This document shows, one piece after another, positions 34,407 to 44,272 of a stretch of 64,000 bases of DNA. The position numbers were made by a program, and so were the translations under genes. The DNA is from Burkholderia anthina (GTDB lineage: Bacteria; Pseudomonadota; Gammaproteobacteria; Burkholderiales; Burkholderiaceae): positions 434,001-498,000 of the forward strand of contig NZ_CM003768.1 in NCBI RefSeq assembly GCF_001547525.1, in the 5' to 3' direction. Below the pieces are notes generated by a model. That model did not search any database, had not been told where the DNA came from, and saw nothing but the letters and a program-made list of their open reading frames with translations. The first letter of the stretch is position 1. Each line of letters starts with the position of its first letter.

Positions 34407-35702
34407 TCATTGCATGAAGGGCCCCCACGACGGCTCGCGAACGGAGCCGCCCTGGACGGACAGGATCTGCGGCGGCGCGCTGCCGTCGGAAGGCACGGCG
34501 GCCAGAACGTTGCGGCCACCCGACTGGGTAGCGTACAGAAGGTACTGGCCGTTTGCCGCGAAGCTCGGCGATTCGTCGCGATTGGTATTCGTGATGGCGT
34601 TCGCCGCGCCAGTCTGCAGATCCTGAACGTACAGCTTGAAGCCCCCACCCGTGCGGGAGATGTAAGCGAGCAGCTTGCCGTCCGGGCTCACGCGCGGGCT
34701 CGTGTTGTAGCTGCCGGTGAAGGTCACGCGCTGCGCGGCACCGGCGCTTTCACCCTGTGCGGGCATCCGGTAGATCTGCGGCGCACCGCCCCGATCGCTC
34801 GTGAAGTAAATCCAGCGGCCGTCCGGCGAGTAGAACGGCTCGGTATCGATCGAACTGCTCTGCGTGAGACGGCGCAGGCCGCCCCCGTTCGCGTTGACCG
34901 TATAGATTTGCGTATTGCCCGTCAGCGACAGCGCGACGGCGAGCGTGTTGCTGTCCGGCGACCACGCCGGCGCGCTGTTGTTGCCCTTCTGGTCGGACAC
35001 CATGTAGCGGCGGCCGGTCGGCAGGTCGTGGATGTAGACGATCGGCTTCTTGCGCTCGAACGATACGTACGCGACCTTCGTGCCGCTCGGCGACCAGGCC
35101 GGCGAGATGATCGGTTCGGTGCTCGACAGCGCAATGCGCGCGTTCTGGCCGTCCGAATCCGAAATCTGCAGCTGGTAGCGATTGCCCGTCTTGATCACGT
35201 ACGACAGGCGCGTGGCGAACACGCCGCGCACGCCGAGCAGCTTCTGGTAGATGTAGTCGGCGATCTTGTGGCCGGCCGTGCGCAGCGTGGTGTCGGTGGC
35301 CGTCAGCGACAGGCCGCCAAGGCTTTGCTGCTTCACGGTGTCGTACAGGATGAAGTTGACCTTGTACTGGCCGTTCGCGTCGCGGTTCACGCTGCCGGCG
35401 ACGAACGCGTTCGCGCCCTTGGCCTTCCATGCGCCGAGATCGACCGAGGCGGTCTCGGGCACGGGCGTGCTGCCTGCGTCGATGTTGGTGAACTTGCCGC
35501 TGCGGGCGAGGTCGGCGCGTACGATCGACGTGACCTGCTGCGGCAGGTTCGCCTCGTTCGTGAAATTCGCGGTGGCGATGGGGAACTGGGTCGACCCGAC
35601 ACCGGTGATCAGCACGTTGACCTGGGCGTTAGCGGCGCTGCCCGCCGTAATCAGACACGAGGCCACGAGTGCCCTGAAACCTAGCTTTGTCATCAAACTC
35701 AT
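34407..35702 (-). CDS. tolB: Tol-Pal system protein TolB
   Basis: A periplasmic beta-propeller that moves between Pal and TolA. The 431 residues begin with a signal peptide ([20 protein letters not shown], cut near ANA). The N-terminal alpha/beta domain ends near [14 protein letters not shown]. Repeated propeller blades follow, each with a SP.WSPSG.K.AY type strand ([54 protein letters not shown]). I chose the ATG at 35702; the longer frame upstream would lack a leading signal peptide. Confidence 0.96.
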   Translation of the reverse strand: MSLMTKLGFRALVASCLITAGSAANAQVNVLITGVGSTQFPIATANFTNEANLPQQVTSIVRADLARSGKFTNIDAGSTPVPETASVDLGAWKAKGANAFVAGSVNRDANGQYKVNFILYDTVKQQSLGGLSLTATDTTLRTAGHKIADYIYQKLLGVRGVFATRLSYVIKTGNRYQLQISDSDGQNARIALSSTEPIISPAWSPSGTKVAYVSFERKKPIVYIHDLPTGRRYMVSDQKGNNSAPAWSPDSNTLAVALSLTGNTQIYTVNANGGGLRRLTQSSSIDTEPFYSPDGRWIYFTSDRGGAPQIYRMPAQGESAGAAQRVTFTGSYNTSPRVSPDGKLLAYISRTGGGFKLYVQDLQTGAANAITNTNRDESPSFAANGQYLLYATQSGGRNVLAAVPSDGSAPPQILSVQGGSVREPSWGPFMQ

Positions 35703-35811
35703 GCTTCTTGCTTCCCGTATGGCTTGGATCGCTGCGCAACCGCAGAGACAGTAAAAATACCCGATTCGTTCCCATCCGACAGCGACGCCCGGAGTGTAAG
35801 CGCATTTCGCT

Positions 35812-36867
35812 TCACTCCGCCGCCTTGAAGGTAATCGTAATGTCGGACGGGGTACGGCCGTTGGAATCGGGCGGCAACGGGACCGACGCGTGGATCGCAT
35901 TCACCACGGCTTGATCCCACCCCGAATTCCCGCTCGAGCGGGAGACCGATGCGCTCAATACGTCACCGGACGGCGTGCACCGAATCTTGACGACGGTGGT
36001 CAGGCCTGCCCGCTCGCCGCCCCAAACGATGTTCGGCTTGACGCGGCGGCGCACCTTGTCGGCATAGCCGGGCGTCGCGGCATTGCCGCCGGAGCCCGTG
36101 CCGGTGCCGCTTTTCGCCAGGCCGTCGCCGCCGCCTTCGCCGGCGCCGGACAGGCCTTGCAGTTGCGCGAGTCGCGCGCTGCGCTCGCGGTCGAGCTTCG
36201 CGTTCGCCGCCGCATTGGCCTTCGCGCGCGCCGCGGCTTCGGCCTTCGCCTTGGCCTGGGCTTCCGCCTTGGCCTTCGCGGCCGCGTCAGCCTTCGCCTT
36301 CGCTGCCTGCTGCGCTTCGAGTTGCGCCTGCTTTTGCTGCTGGAGCTTCTGTTGTTCGAGTTTCTGCTGCTCGGCGAGCTGCTGTTGCCTGAGCTTCTCG
36401 GCCTGCTTCTGTTTGTCGCGTTCCGCGGCCTTCTGGGCGGCGAGGGCGGCCGCCTGCTGCGCGGCGAGCTGCGCACGCCGGGCTTCCTCTTCCTGCTGGG
36501 CCTTCAGTTGCTGGGCGCGGCGCTGCTGCTCGAGTTGCGCTTCGCGCGCGGCCGCTTCCTGCTGGCGCTTCTTCTGCTGCAGCGCGATGTCGGCCTGCTC
36601 GTCGCGCACCGGGGCAGGGGGCGGCGCGACCTTCGCGGGCGGCGCGGGCGTGACCACCGGCCGCGGCGCGGGGACGTCGGGCACTTCGGTCCACAGCTCG
36701 GCCTCGGCGCCGGCCGGCGTGCTGTTCTGCCACTGCACGCCGTGATAGAGGAACAGCGCGAGCAGCACGTGCATCAGCGCGGCGAGCGCGAACGCGCGCC
36801 ACGTCCCGCGCTCGCGGGGAGGCTGGAGCGGGTACGCGGATCTGCGCGTGGATTGCTGCCGGTTCAT
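35812..36867 (-). CDS. tolA: Tol-Pal system inner membrane protein TolA
   Basis: TolA spans the periplasm and passes proton-motive energy from TolQR to TolB-Pal. The 351 residues have one membrane anchor ([20 protein letters not shown]). A Pro-rich stretch and a long helical middle domain follow, dominated by Ala, Lys, Gln and Glu with [24 protein letters not shown] repeats (residues about 100-230). Then comes a Gly-rich hinge and the C-terminal domain ([20 protein letters not shown], ending in [19 protein letters not shown]). Its start overlaps the tolR stop. Confidence 0.95.
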   Translation of the reverse strand: MNRQQSTRRSAYPLQPPRERGTWRAFALAALMHVLLALFLYHGVQWQNSTPAGAEAELWTEVPDVPAPRPVVTPAPPAKVAPPPAPVRDEQADIALQQKKRQQEAAAREAQLEQQRRAQQLKAQQEEEARRAQLAAQQAAALAAQKAAERDKQKQAEKLRQQQLAEQQKLEQQKLQQQKQAQLEAQQAAKAKADAAAKAKAEAQAKAKAEAAARAKANAAANAKLDRERSARLAQLQGLSGAGEGGGDGLAKSGTGTGSGGNAATPGYADKVRRRVKPNIVWGGERAGLTTVVKIRCTPSGDVLSASVSRSSGNSGWDQAVVNAIHASVPLPPDSNGRTPSDITITFKAAE

Positions 36868-37313
36868 TGCGATTTGACGAGGAGGCCGACGCGCTTGACG
36901 CCGCGCGCCTTCAGATCGGACATCACGGTCATGACGGCATCGTACTGCACGGTCTTGTCGGCTGCGATCACGACCGGCTGGTCGGGGTGATCGGCCTGCC
37001 GGGCCGAGATGAAGCTGTCGAGCTCGGCCTTCGTCATCGTGTCTTCCTGGGTCGCGCCCGAGTCGCCCTTGTACTTGACGCTCATCGTGCGGTCGGCCTT
37101 GATGTTGACGACGACGGGCGGCGTCTGCTCTTGCGGCGCGGCATTGCCGACGGTGGGCAGGTTGATGATCGACGGGGCGACGAGCGGTGCGGTGACCATG
37201 AAGATCACGAGCAGCACCAGCATCACGTCGATGTACGGCACGACGTTGATGTCGGCCATTGCGCGGCGCGAGCGGCCGCCGCGCATGCTGGATCGGATGG
37301 GGCTTCCTGCCAT
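36864..37313 (-). CDS. tolR: Tol-Pal system protein TolR
   Basis: A proton-channel subunit paired with TolQ. The 149 residues have one membrane span, MADINVVPYIDVMLVLLVIF, whose Asp in PYIDVMLVLL is the proton carrier. A periplasmic ExbD-like domain follows, ending TVMSDLKARGVKRVGLLVKS. It overlaps tolA by four bases and follows tolQ by 10 bases, so the three are translated in step. Confidence 0.95.
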   Translation of the reverse strand: MAGSPIRSSMRGGRSRRAMADINVVPYIDVMLVLLVIFMVTAPLVAPSIINLPTVGNAAPQEQTPPVVVNIKADRTMSVKYKGDSGATQEDTMTKAELDSFISARQADHPDQPVVIAADKTVQYDAVMTVMSDLKARGVKRVGLLVKSQ

Positions 37314-37323
37314 GGCGCGCTCC

Positions 37324-38001
37324 TTACTGGGCCTGACGCTGCAGGATGTTCGAGAACTCTTCGATGAAGGTCTCGAAGCGGATCGCGAGGCGATCGATGT
37401 CGTGCGCGTAGCGGTTGTACGCGACCACCGCGGGAATCGCGGCGAACAGGCCGATCGCGGTGGCGACGAGCGCCTCGGCGATGCCCGGCGCGACGTTCGC
37501 GAGCGTGGCCTGCTGCACGTTAGCGAGGCCGCGGAACGAGTTCATGATCCCCCAGACCGTGCCGAACAGACCGATGTACGGGCTGACCGAGCCGACCGAC
37601 GCGAGGAACGCGAGGTTCGCCTCGAGCACGTCCATTTCACGCTGGAACGACGCGCGCATCGCGCGGCGCGCACCGTCGAGCACGAGGCCCGGGTCGCTCA
37701 GGCGCTTTTCCTTTCCCTTCAGGAATTCGCGCATCCCCGATTCGAAGATCCGCTCGAGTGCGCCGATCGTATGGCGGTTGTTGGCTGCGCTCTGATACAG
37801 CGCCTGCAGGTCGCCGCCCGACCAGAAGTCCTTTTCGAAGCGTTCGGTCTGCGCGCGCGCGCGGCGGATGGCAAACCATTTGCGGAAGATGAAGGTCCAC
37901 GACATCAGCGACAGCAGCAGCAGCAGCCCCATCACGGCCTGGGCCAGCACGCTCGCGTTGAGGACGAGGGAAATGATCGACAGGTCTTGAACAGTATTCA
38001 T
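37324..38001 (-). CDS. tolQ: Tol-Pal system protein TolQ
   Basis: The channel subunit of the Tol proton motor (ExbB/MotA family). The 225 residues contain three membrane spans: AVMGLLLLLSLMSWTFIF at the N-terminus, then FLASVGSVSPYIGLFGTVWG and GIAEALVATAIGLFAAIPAV, whose polar residues line the channel with the TolR Asp. Between spans 1 and 2 there is a cytoplasmic loop of about 90 residues. The upstream ybgC is 144 bases away, so a second promoter could lie there. Confidence 0.96.
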   Translation of the reverse strand: MNTVQDLSIISLVLNASVLAQAVMGLLLLLSLMSWTFIFRKWFAIRRARAQTERFEKDFWSGGDLQALYQSAANNRHTIGALERIFESGMREFLKGKEKRLSDPGLVLDGARRAMRASFQREMDVLEANLAFLASVGSVSPYIGLFGTVWGIMNSFRGLANVQQATLANVAPGIAEALVATAIGLFAAIPAVVAYNRYAHDIDRLAIRFETFIEEFSNILQRQAQ

Positions 38002-38145
38002 AGAGGTTTGAGTAACGTCCCTTCGGGGGTGCCCGGCAAGGGCGTCCGGCGTGCGTGCGGCGCGGCGCGCCGGCCATGCCTGACGCCGAACCTTGCTTAG
38101 TATCGAATCAGAACGGCAAGTTCATAGGCTGTGTCTAAACGGCGC

Positions 38146-38622
38146 TCATGCGAGCTTCGTTGACAAACCAGTCTGCCCGGCGTCGATGACGGGCCCGCGT
38201 TGCAGCGCGTCGAGCACGGCCGGCGGGATGGCCGCGGGCCGGATGCCGTGACGGTCGACGCAGCCGAGGCGGATGTGCCCGACCACGAGCAGCGTGTCGC
38301 CACACCAGGCTTCCTGCGTGAATTCCACCGACGCGCGGCCGATGCGTCCGGGCCGGCTCGCGATCGTCAACGTGTCGTCGAGTCGCGCCGGCGCGCGGTA
38401 GTCGAGCGACGTGTTGCGCACGATGAAGATCGCACCGGTATCGTCGGCGAGCCGACGCTGGTCGACGCCGCAGGCGCGAAGCCACTCGGTTCGGGCGCGT
38501 TCGAAGAACTTCAGGTAGTTGGCATAGAAGACGATGCCGCCTGCGTCGGTATCCTCGTAGTACACGCGCACCGGCCAGGTAAAGCCGGACGGCGCTTCCG
38601 GGGAGCGGGTGGGCTGAGTCAT
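38146..38622 (-). CDS. ybgC: Acyl-CoA thioesterase YbgC
   Basis: A hot-dog-fold thioesterase acting on acyl-CoA or acyl-ACP, always found at the head of the tol-pal operon. The 158 residues hold the signature VRVYYEDTDAGGIVFYANYL with the catalytic Asp in YEDTD, followed by FFERARTEWLRACG. The start at 38622 (MTQPTRSP) is a choice. An ATG three codons earlier is in the same frame, and neither has a clear ribosome site. Confidence 0.92.
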   Translation of the reverse strand: MTQPTRSPEAPSGFTWPVRVYYEDTDAGGIVFYANYLKFFERARTEWLRACGVDQRRLADDTGAIFIVRNTSLDYRAPARLDDTLTIASRPGRIGRASVEFTQEAWCGDTLLVVGHIRLGCVDRHGIRPAAIPPAVLDALQRGPVIDAGQTGLSTKLA

Positions 38623-38752
38623 GGCGCGCATTCTACCGGAAGGCAAAGACCGGATTCGTAACCGATTCGTAACGGAATGTAGTGCGTCGTGGCACACCGT
38701 CATGGCACACCGCGGGCCGGCCGGAGGCGGGCCCGCGGCTGCGGGCGACGTG

Positions 38753-39499
38753 TCAGCCGCGATGGACCGTGAGGCCGGCCGGGGCTTGCGCGACCGGCAT
38801 CATTTCGATCGTGTTGATGTTGACGTGCGCGGGGCGCGTCGCAATCCAGTAGATCGTGTCGGCGATGTCCTCGGCGGTGAGCGGCTGGACGTTCTGGTAG
38901 ACGTTCGCCGCCTTTGCATCGTCGCCGCGGAAGCGGACGTTCGAGAACTCCGTGCCGCCGCACAGGCCCGGTTCGATGTCGGTGACGCGCAACGGCGTGC
39001 CGATCAGGTCGGTGCGCAGGTTCAGGCTGAATTGTCTGACGAAGGCCTTGGTCGCGCCGTACACGTTCCCGCCCGGATACGGATAGGTGCCGGCCACCGA
39101 GCCCAGGTTGAAGATATGGCCGCGACCGCGCGCGATCATGCCGGGCAGCAATGCGTGCGTGACGGTCACGAGGCCCGAGCAATTCGTGTCGATCATGGTC
39201 TGCCACTCGTCGAGGCTCGCCTTCTGGGCCGGCTCGACACCGAGTGCGAGGCCGGCATTGTTGACGAGTACGTCGAGCGCCGCGAATTCGGCGGGGAGGG
39301 CGGCCGGCACGGCCTCGACGGCCGCGCGGTCGCGCACGTCGAGCTCGAGCGGCAGCAGGGCGTCGCCGAGTTCGGCGGCGAGCGCGTCGAGACGGTCCTT
39401 GCGGCGTGCGGTCGCGACGACGCGATGGCCGCCCTTGACGAAGGCACGGGAGATGGCGGCGCCGAAGCCGGCGGACGCGCCTGTGACGAACACGATCAT
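38753..39499 (-). CDS. Short-chain dehydrogenase, YdfG-like
   Basis: An NADP-dependent oxidoreductase, in the relatives acting on 3-hydroxy acids such as serine. The 248 residues start with the cofactor loop IVFVTGASAGFGAAISRAFV. ATARRKDRL supplies the Arg for NADP, and LVNNAGLALG is conserved. The catalytic Ser-Tyr-Lys are in FNLGSVAGTYPYPGGNVYGATKAF. The PG motif reads DIEPGLCGGTEFSNVRF. The start has GGAG upstream. It converges with nothing and has no operon partner. Confidence 0.9.
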   Translation of the reverse strand: MIVFVTGASAGFGAAISRAFVKGGHRVVATARRKDRLDALAAELGDALLPLELDVRDRAAVEAVPAALPAEFAALDVLVNNAGLALGVEPAQKASLDEWQTMIDTNCSGLVTVTHALLPGMIARGRGHIFNLGSVAGTYPYPGGNVYGATKAFVRQFSLNLRTDLIGTPLRVTDIEPGLCGGTEFSNVRFRGDDAKAANVYQNVQPLTAEDIADTIYWIATRPAHVNINTIEMMPVAQAPAGLTVHRG

Positions 39500-39682
39500 T
39501 GCTGCTCCTGGTCGGTAACGGAATAGCGGGTGGAATCCCGCAAGCCTACTGAGAATGCCGCACCGCGGCAAGGCGGCAAAGCGTGTCGGCACGGGCGCGT
39601 AGAGTCCGGCCCCAATTGATTCGGGCGCCCTGCCGCGCGGTTGCCTATTCATGACGCATCCAATACACTAATGCGCTCATCA

Positions 39683-39775
39683 CCCCTGCGTGACTGGCGA
39701 TAGAACCCTTCGGGTTCAAGGTGGAGCATCCCACCGTGAAGCGCGGGGCGCCGTTTTTGCCGTTCGCCTGGGCAG
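39683..39775 (+). ncRNA. ZTP riboswitch (pfl motif) upstream of glyA
   Basis: The RNA reads TGCGTGACTGGCG, then a GAACCC/GGGTTC hairpin, GGTGG-AGCATC-CCACC, GTGAAGCG, a linker, and CGCCTGGGCA. TGACTGGCG, the small hairpin with CCACCGTGAAGCG, and the far CGCCTGGGCA are the conserved parts of the pfl motif as I know it. GGCG and CGCC can form the pseudoknot. The ligand ZTP/ZMP rises when 10-formyl-tetrahydrofolate is short, which fits control of glyA, the main source of one-carbon units. About 140 bases of leader follow before the start. I could not decide whether the platform acts on transcription or translation. Confidence 0.85.
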
Positions 39776-39917
39776 CCGTTGTGCGCCGTCGCGTGCATCG
39801 CCGGTGGCTGTCCTGCCTCGCGTCATACGGATTCTTCCGCCACGTCGAGCTGGTCTCGCCAGCAGCGCACCGTACTCGGCCACTCCGGTCAACCTGTACA
39901 CACTTAACGGAAACCGT

Positions 39918-41165
39918 ATGTTTGACAGAGCCCAAAGCACCATCGCGAACGTCGATCCCGAAATCTTCGCAGCGATCGAGCAGGAAAACCGCCGCCAGGA
40001 AGATCACATCGAGCTGATCGCGTCGGAAAACTACACGAGCCCGGCCGTGATGGCCGCGCAGGGCTCGCAGCTCACGAACAAGTACGCGGAAGGGTACCCG
40101 GGCAAGCGCTACTACGGCGGTTGCGAGTACGTCGACGTGGTCGAGCAGCTGGCGATCGACCGCGTGAAGCAGCTGTTCGGCGCGGAAGCCGCGAACGTCC
40201 AGCCTAACTCGGGTTCGCAGGCGAACCAGGGCGTGTTCTTCGCGATGCTCAAGCCGGGCGACACGATCATGGGCATGAGCCTCGCGCATGGCGGCCACCT
40301 GACGCACGGCTCGCCGGTGAACATGTCGGGCAAGTGGTTCAACGTGGTGAGCTACGGCCTGAACGAAAACGAAGACATCGACTACGACGCGGCCGAGAAG
40401 CTGGCGAACGAACACAAGCCGAAGCTGATCGTCGCGGGTGCGTCGGCGTTCGCGCTGAAGATCGATTTCGAGCGTCTGGCGAAGATCGCGAAGTCGGTCG
40501 GCGCGTACCTGATGGTCGACATGGCCCACTACGCGGGCCTGATCGCGGCGGGCGTGTACCCGAACCCGGTGCCGCACGCGGATTTCGTGACGACGACGAC
40601 GCACAAGAGCCTGCGCGGCCCGCGCGGCGGCGTGATCCTGATGAAGGCCGAGTACGAGAAGCCGATCAACTCGGCGATCTTCCCGGGTATCCAGGGCGGC
40701 CCGCTGATGCACGTGATCGCGGCGAAGGCCGTGGCGTTCAAGGAAGCGCTGTCGCCGGAGTTCAAGGCATATCAGCAGAAAGTGGTCGAGAACGCGCGCG
40801 TGCTGGCCGAAACGCTGGTCAAGCGCGGGCTGCGGATCGTGTCGGGCCGCACGGAAAGCCACGTGATGCTGGTGGACCTGCGTGCGAAGAACATCACCGG
40901 CAAGGCAGCGGAAGCGGCACTCGGCGCGGCGCACATCACGGTGAACAAGAACGCGATCCCGAACGACCCGGAAAAGCCGTTCGTGACGAGCGGCATCCGT
41001 CTCGGCTCGCCGGCGATGACGACGCGCGGCTTCGGGCCGGCGGAAGCCGAGCAAGTTGGCAACCTGATCGCCGACGTGCTGGAGAACCCGGAAGATGCGG
41101 CGACGATCGAGCGCGTGCGCGCGCAGGTCGCCGAGCTGACCAAGCGTTTCCCGGTCTATCGCTGA
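39918..41165 (+). CDS. glyA: Serine hydroxymethyltransferase
   Basis: Converts serine and tetrahydrofolate to glycine and methylene-tetrahydrofolate, using pyridoxal phosphate. The 415 residues match the family. Seen blocks are [73 protein letters not shown] and the cofactor Lys in [15 protein letters not shown] near residue 230. I chose the ATG at 39918; the open frame running upstream crosses the riboswitch and is not coding. nrdR starts six bases after the stop. Confidence 0.98.
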   Translation: MFDRAQSTIANVDPEIFAAIEQENRRQEDHIELIASENYTSPAVMAAQGSQLTNKYAEGYPGKRYYGGCEYVDVVEQLAIDRVKQLFGAEAANVQPNSGSQANQGVFFAMLKPGDTIMGMSLAHGGHLTHGSPVNMSGKWFNVVSYGLNENEDIDYDAAEKLANEHKPKLIVAGASAFALKIDFERLAKIAKSVGAYLMVDMAHYAGLIAAGVYPNPVPHADFVTTTTHKSLRGPRGGVILMKAEYEKPINSAIFPGIQGGPLMHVIAAKAVAFKEALSPEFKAYQQKVVENARVLAETLVKRGLRIVSGRTESHVMLVDLRAKNITGKAAEAALGAAHITVNKNAIPNDPEKPFVTSGIRLGSPAMTTRGFGPAEAEQVGNLIADVLENPEDAATIERVRAQVAELTKRFPVYR

Positions 41166-41171
41166 TCGTCG

Positions 41172-41651
41172 ATGCGCTGCCCGTTCTGCCGGCATGACGA
41201 CACGCAGGTCGTCGACTCGCGCGTGTCCGAAGATGGCGCCGCGATTCGGCGGCGCCGCCGCTGCTCGGCTTGCGACAAGCGCTTCACGACGTACGAGCGG
41301 GTCGAGTTGTCGCTGCCGTTCGTCGTGAAGAAGGACGGCAGCCGCACGGAATTCGACCGTCGCAAGATCGTCGCCAGCATGCAACTCGCGCTGCGCAAGC
41401 GGCCGGTTGCCGCCGACGCGATCGATGCGGCGGTCGCCCGCATCGAATATCAACTGCTCGCGACTGGCGAGCGTGAAGTGCGTAGCGAGAAGCTGGGCGA
41501 GCTCGTGATGAACGAGTTGCGCGGCCTCGATACGATTGCCTATGTGCGCTTCGCATCGGTGTATCGCCAGTTCGAGGATGTCTCCGAATTTGCCGACGTG
41601 ATCGAAGAGTTCCGTCGCGCCTCTCCCGCCAAGACCCCGCGTAAGCGCTGA
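41172..41651 (+). CDS. nrdR: Transcriptional repressor NrdR
   Basis: NrdR senses ATP/dATP and represses ribonucleotide reductase genes. The 159 residues begin with the zinc ribbon [18 protein letters not shown], whose second Cys pair is in [11 protein letters not shown], followed by the ATP-cone domain ([31 protein letters not shown]). It is six bases behind glyA, the usual arrangement, which ties one-carbon supply to deoxynucleotide control. Confidence 0.96.
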   Translation: MRCPFCRHDDTQVVDSRVSEDGAAIRRRRRCSACDKRFTTYERVELSLPFVVKKDGSRTEFDRRKIVASMQLALRKRPVAADAIDAAVARIEYQLLATGEREVRSEKLGELVMNELRGLDTIAYVRFASVYRQFEDVSEFADVIEEFRRASPAKTPRKR

Positions 41652-41804
41652 CGCGCTGCGTTCGTTCATCGTCTGCTCCGTTGGTTCGATTCGCGCCGAT
41701 TGTGTCGGTCGCGATCGCATGTCGCCAGTCGGCCGTTCGGCCAATGGCGTGCGTCCGCACGCGCCGCTACAGTCGTCGCATCACCGTGGCGGAGGACGAT
41801 TGCG

Positions 41805-42368
41805 ATGGAACCGGGCGCTCAATCCTTGAAGAATGTGGTGCAACGATTGGGCGGATTCACGCTCGTCGAGCTGATGGTCGCCCTGTCGCTGGCGGCGGGG
41901 CTCGCGCTCTATGCGGTGCCCACGTTCGACCAGTGGCGCATGCGTGAACGCGTGGATGCCCGCTCGCGCGCGCTGCTCGGTGCGCTGTCGTTTGCGCGTA
42001 CCGAGGCAACGCGCCTCGGCGCGCGCGTCACGCTGTGCCGCGCCGGGCGCGACGGCGCCTGCCTGCGTGCCGGAGAGCGGTGCGATCCGGCCGAATGGTC
42101 GTGCGACTGGATCGTCAGCGGGCAGGTCGACGGGCACTCGCGTGTGCTGCGACGCTATCCGCGCGATGCGGAAGTGGCCGTCGTGGGCGCGGCACATGAG
42201 CTCGCGTTTGCGCCGCCGGCCGGCCAGTCGATCGGCGGGATCCGGCGTTTCGAGTTGCGTCCGAGGCGCGGCGTGTCCGATGCCGACGACGCGCGCGCAT
42301 CGCGTTGCGTGCGCATCGCGGCCGGCGGCCGCGCGCGGATGGTCGCCGGTCGCTGCGACGCGGCATGA
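41805..42368 (+). CDS. FimT/GspH-type minor pilin
   Basis: The first of five overlapping type IV pilin-like genes. The 187 residues start with a short leader and the prepilin site LGG-FTLVELMVALSLAAGLAL, cut after Gly with Glu at +5. The mature part has the GspH-like pattern FDQWRMRERVDARSRALLGA then LSFARTEATRLGARVTLCR, and four Cys. GGAGG lies nine bases upstream of the chosen ATG. Minor pilins prime assembly of type IV pili at the inner membrane. The major pilin and motor genes are not in the window. Confidence 0.85.
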   Translation: MEPGAQSLKNVVQRLGGFTLVELMVALSLAAGLALYAVPTFDQWRMRERVDARSRALLGALSFARTEATRLGARVTLCRAGRDGACLRAGERCDPAEWSCDWIVSGQVDGHSRVLRRYPRDAEVAVVGAAHELAFAPPAGQSIGGIRRFELRPRRGVSDADDARASRCVRIAAGGRARMVAGRCDAA

Positions 42369-42778
42369 TCGCCATGCGCCATGCCATGCGCGGTACGTCG
42401 TTGCTCGAGGCGACGCTGGCCATCGCGCTGCTCGCCACCGTGATGTTGGCGGTCGCCGGCAGCCAGCTCGCGATGGCGCGTGCGCAGCGCGCGACGATCT
42501 GGCGCGAGCGCGCGCTGTGGCTGGCCGATGCACGTATCGAGCGTCTGCATGCCGCCGCGGCGGTCGACGACGGCCTCGCGGCGTCGGCGGCGACGTCGTT
42601 GCCCGGTGGCGCGATGGCGCTCGACGGCGGGCCGGGCGGCGTCCGCTACGCGGTCGTCGGCTGGCGGGGCGGCAACGGGGGCGCGTCGCCGCGCTGCGAT
42701 GCGGCAGGGGCGTCGTCAGCGCAGCCGCGATCGTGTGTCCGGATACCGTTTCGGGAGAGGGCGCGCGATGAGCGCTGA
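42365..42778 (+). CDS. PilV-like minor pilin
   Basis: A 137-residue pilin-like protein. The leader MIAMRHAMRG is followed by TSLLEATLAIALLATVMLAV, a class III signal with Glu at +5. The rest is short, Ala/Gly-rich and ends with a Cys pair. The start overlaps the previous stop as ATGA. The likeness to PilV is by order and the TSLLE-type signal rather than by detailed sequence. Confidence 0.75.
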   Translation: MIAMRHAMRGTSLLEATLAIALLATVMLAVAGSQLAMARAQRATIWRERALWLADARIERLHAAAAVDDGLAASAATSLPGGAMALDGGPGGVRYAVVGWRGGNGGASPRCDAAGASSAQPRSCVRIPFRERARDER

Positions 42779-43601
42779 TCGCCGTACGTGTGGCCATACG
42801 CTGCTCGAAGTGCTGATTGCGATGACCGTTGGGCTACTCGTGCTCGCGGCGGCCGGTGCGCTGTACCACGCGCAGCGCATTGCGCAGCGTCGCGCGGAAG
42901 ACGGGTTCAGGATGCGCGACGCGGCGGCGGCCGCGCTGATGCTGATCGGTCAGCAGATCCAGATGGCGGGTTTCCGGCCGCTCGATGCCGAAGCGGCATT
43001 GCCGTTGCCGCCGGTGTTCGGCTGTTCGACGGCACGCGTGCGCGGTAGCGGCGCACAGGTGCGCTGCGAGCCCGCGCGTTCGGCGTCGGACGCGTTGCTG
43101 GTCCGGTATGTCGGCGATGCCGTATCCACGTGGACGACGGTGAGCGGCCAGGCGTCGGATTGCCTCGGGCAGGGTGTCGGCGAGCCGGGCGAGCCGGCGC
43201 CGATGGAGAATCGCTTCGATGCGCATGTCAGCCCGTCGACGGGCGAGCCCGAACTGTATTGCGAAGGAAGCGGCCGTCCGGGCACGCCGCAGCCCGTCGT
43301 GGCGGGGATCGACCAGTTGCGCATCCGTTATTTGCGTCGCGGCGCCATGCGGTTCGTCGACGCCGATGCGATGCGTGCCGACGACTGGCGCGAGGTCGTG
43401 GCCGTGCATGTCTGCGTCAGGGCGCGCGGCGAGCCGATGCGCGAACCGGCGCGCCAGGTCGACTGCGACGGCCGCGTTGCCGTGCCATCGGACGGCCGCG
43501 CCCGTTTGACGCTCGATCGCATCGTCGCGTTGCGCAACGTCGCGCTCGCCGCCGACGCTGCGTCGCATGATGCGATTCGAGCAAGCGAGGTGGTGCGATG
43601 A
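42768..43601 (+). CDS. PilW-like minor pilin
   Basis: A 277-residue pilin-like protein with signal CG-HTLLEVLIAMTVGLLVLA; the residue after the cut is His, which is unusual. Further blocks are MLIGQQIQMAGFRPLDAEA and VVAGIDQLRIRYLRR, which resemble PilW (the helix after the signal and the GV..L...Y strand). Five Cys are seen. It starts 11 bases inside the previous gene and ends overlapping the next. Confidence 0.8.
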   Translation: MSADRRTCGHTLLEVLIAMTVGLLVLAAAGALYHAQRIAQRRAEDGFRMRDAAAAALMLIGQQIQMAGFRPLDAEAALPLPPVFGCSTARVRGSGAQVRCEPARSASDALLVRYVGDAVSTWTTVSGQASDCLGQGVGEPGEPAPMENRFDAHVSPSTGEPELYCEGSGRPGTPQPVVAGIDQLRIRYLRRGAMRFVDADAMRADDWREVVAVHVCVRARGEPMREPARQVDCDGRVAVPSDGRARLTLDRIVALRNVALAADAASHDAIRASEVVR

Positions 43602-44272
43602 GCGGAGCATCGCGATACATGCGGGATGGCATCTCGCGACGCGGCGAGGCTGGCCACGCGCACGAGCGCAGCGTCGCGAGCGGCGGCGATCGGCAGCACG
43701 CCGTACGTGCTCGCGTTCCAGCGGCGACCCCGCGCGAGCCGCACATGCGTTTCCGGCCCGGTCGCCGTGCGTGGCGGCGCGATGCGGGCCTTGCGTTGCC
43801 CGCGGTGATCGCCGTCGGCGCAGCGGTCGCGGCACTGACCGGCACATGGTTCGACGCCGCGCTGACGGAGTCGCGCCGCACGCGCGCGTTGTCCGATCGG
43901 CTGATCGCGTTCCACGCGGCCGATGCCGCGCTTGCCGAGTGTACCGCGCGATTGCTGCGCGGCTCGGCGCCGTATGTGTACGAAAGCGAATCGCATGCGG
44001 AGCCCGACGCGTGGCGACGCATGCCGCCGCTGGCGGCTGCCGAAGCGTTCGCGCCATTCGCCGAATGGCCGATGGCCGAGCAGCCGCCGCGATGCCTGAT
44101 CGAGGCGTGGCGGCGTCCGGCGGGGCAGGCACGCGATCGCGCTTATCTTGTGACCGCGCGCGGTGTCGGCGCGCACGCGTCGAGTGCCGTATGGTTGCAG
44201 CAGCAGGTTGCGATACGGGACGGCCATATCGTCGTGCTGCGCTGGCGTCGTGTCGCGGCGGTGCTTCGATGA
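43598..44272 (+). CDS. PilX-like minor pilin
   Basis: A 224-residue protein. The hydrophobic segment GLALPAVIAVGAAVAALTG lies unusually far in, near residue 65, and lacks the Glu at +5, as PilX-type proteins often do. An ATG at 43745 would give a 17-residue leader (MRFRPGRRAWRRDAG), which looks more like a prepilin. I keep the first ATG because it overlaps the previous stop as ATGA, but the second start is possible. The helix after it (SRRTRALSDRLIAFHAADAA) is typical of pilins. Confidence 0.7.
   Translation: MSGASRYMRDGISRRGEAGHAHERSVASGGDRQHAVRARVPAATPREPHMRFRPGRRAWRRDAGLALPAVIAVGAAVAALTGTWFDAALTESRRTRALSDRLIAFHAADAALAECTARLLRGSAPYVYESESHAEPDAWRRMPPLAAAEAFAPFAEWPMAEQPPRCLIEAWRRPAGQARDRAYLVTARGVGAHASSAVWLQQQVAIRDGHIVVLRWRRVAAVLR

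Noticed and set aside
39683..39775. A glycine riboswitch before glyA
   Set aside because: The conserved glycine aptamer blocks are absent, while the ZTP (pfl) blocks are all present.
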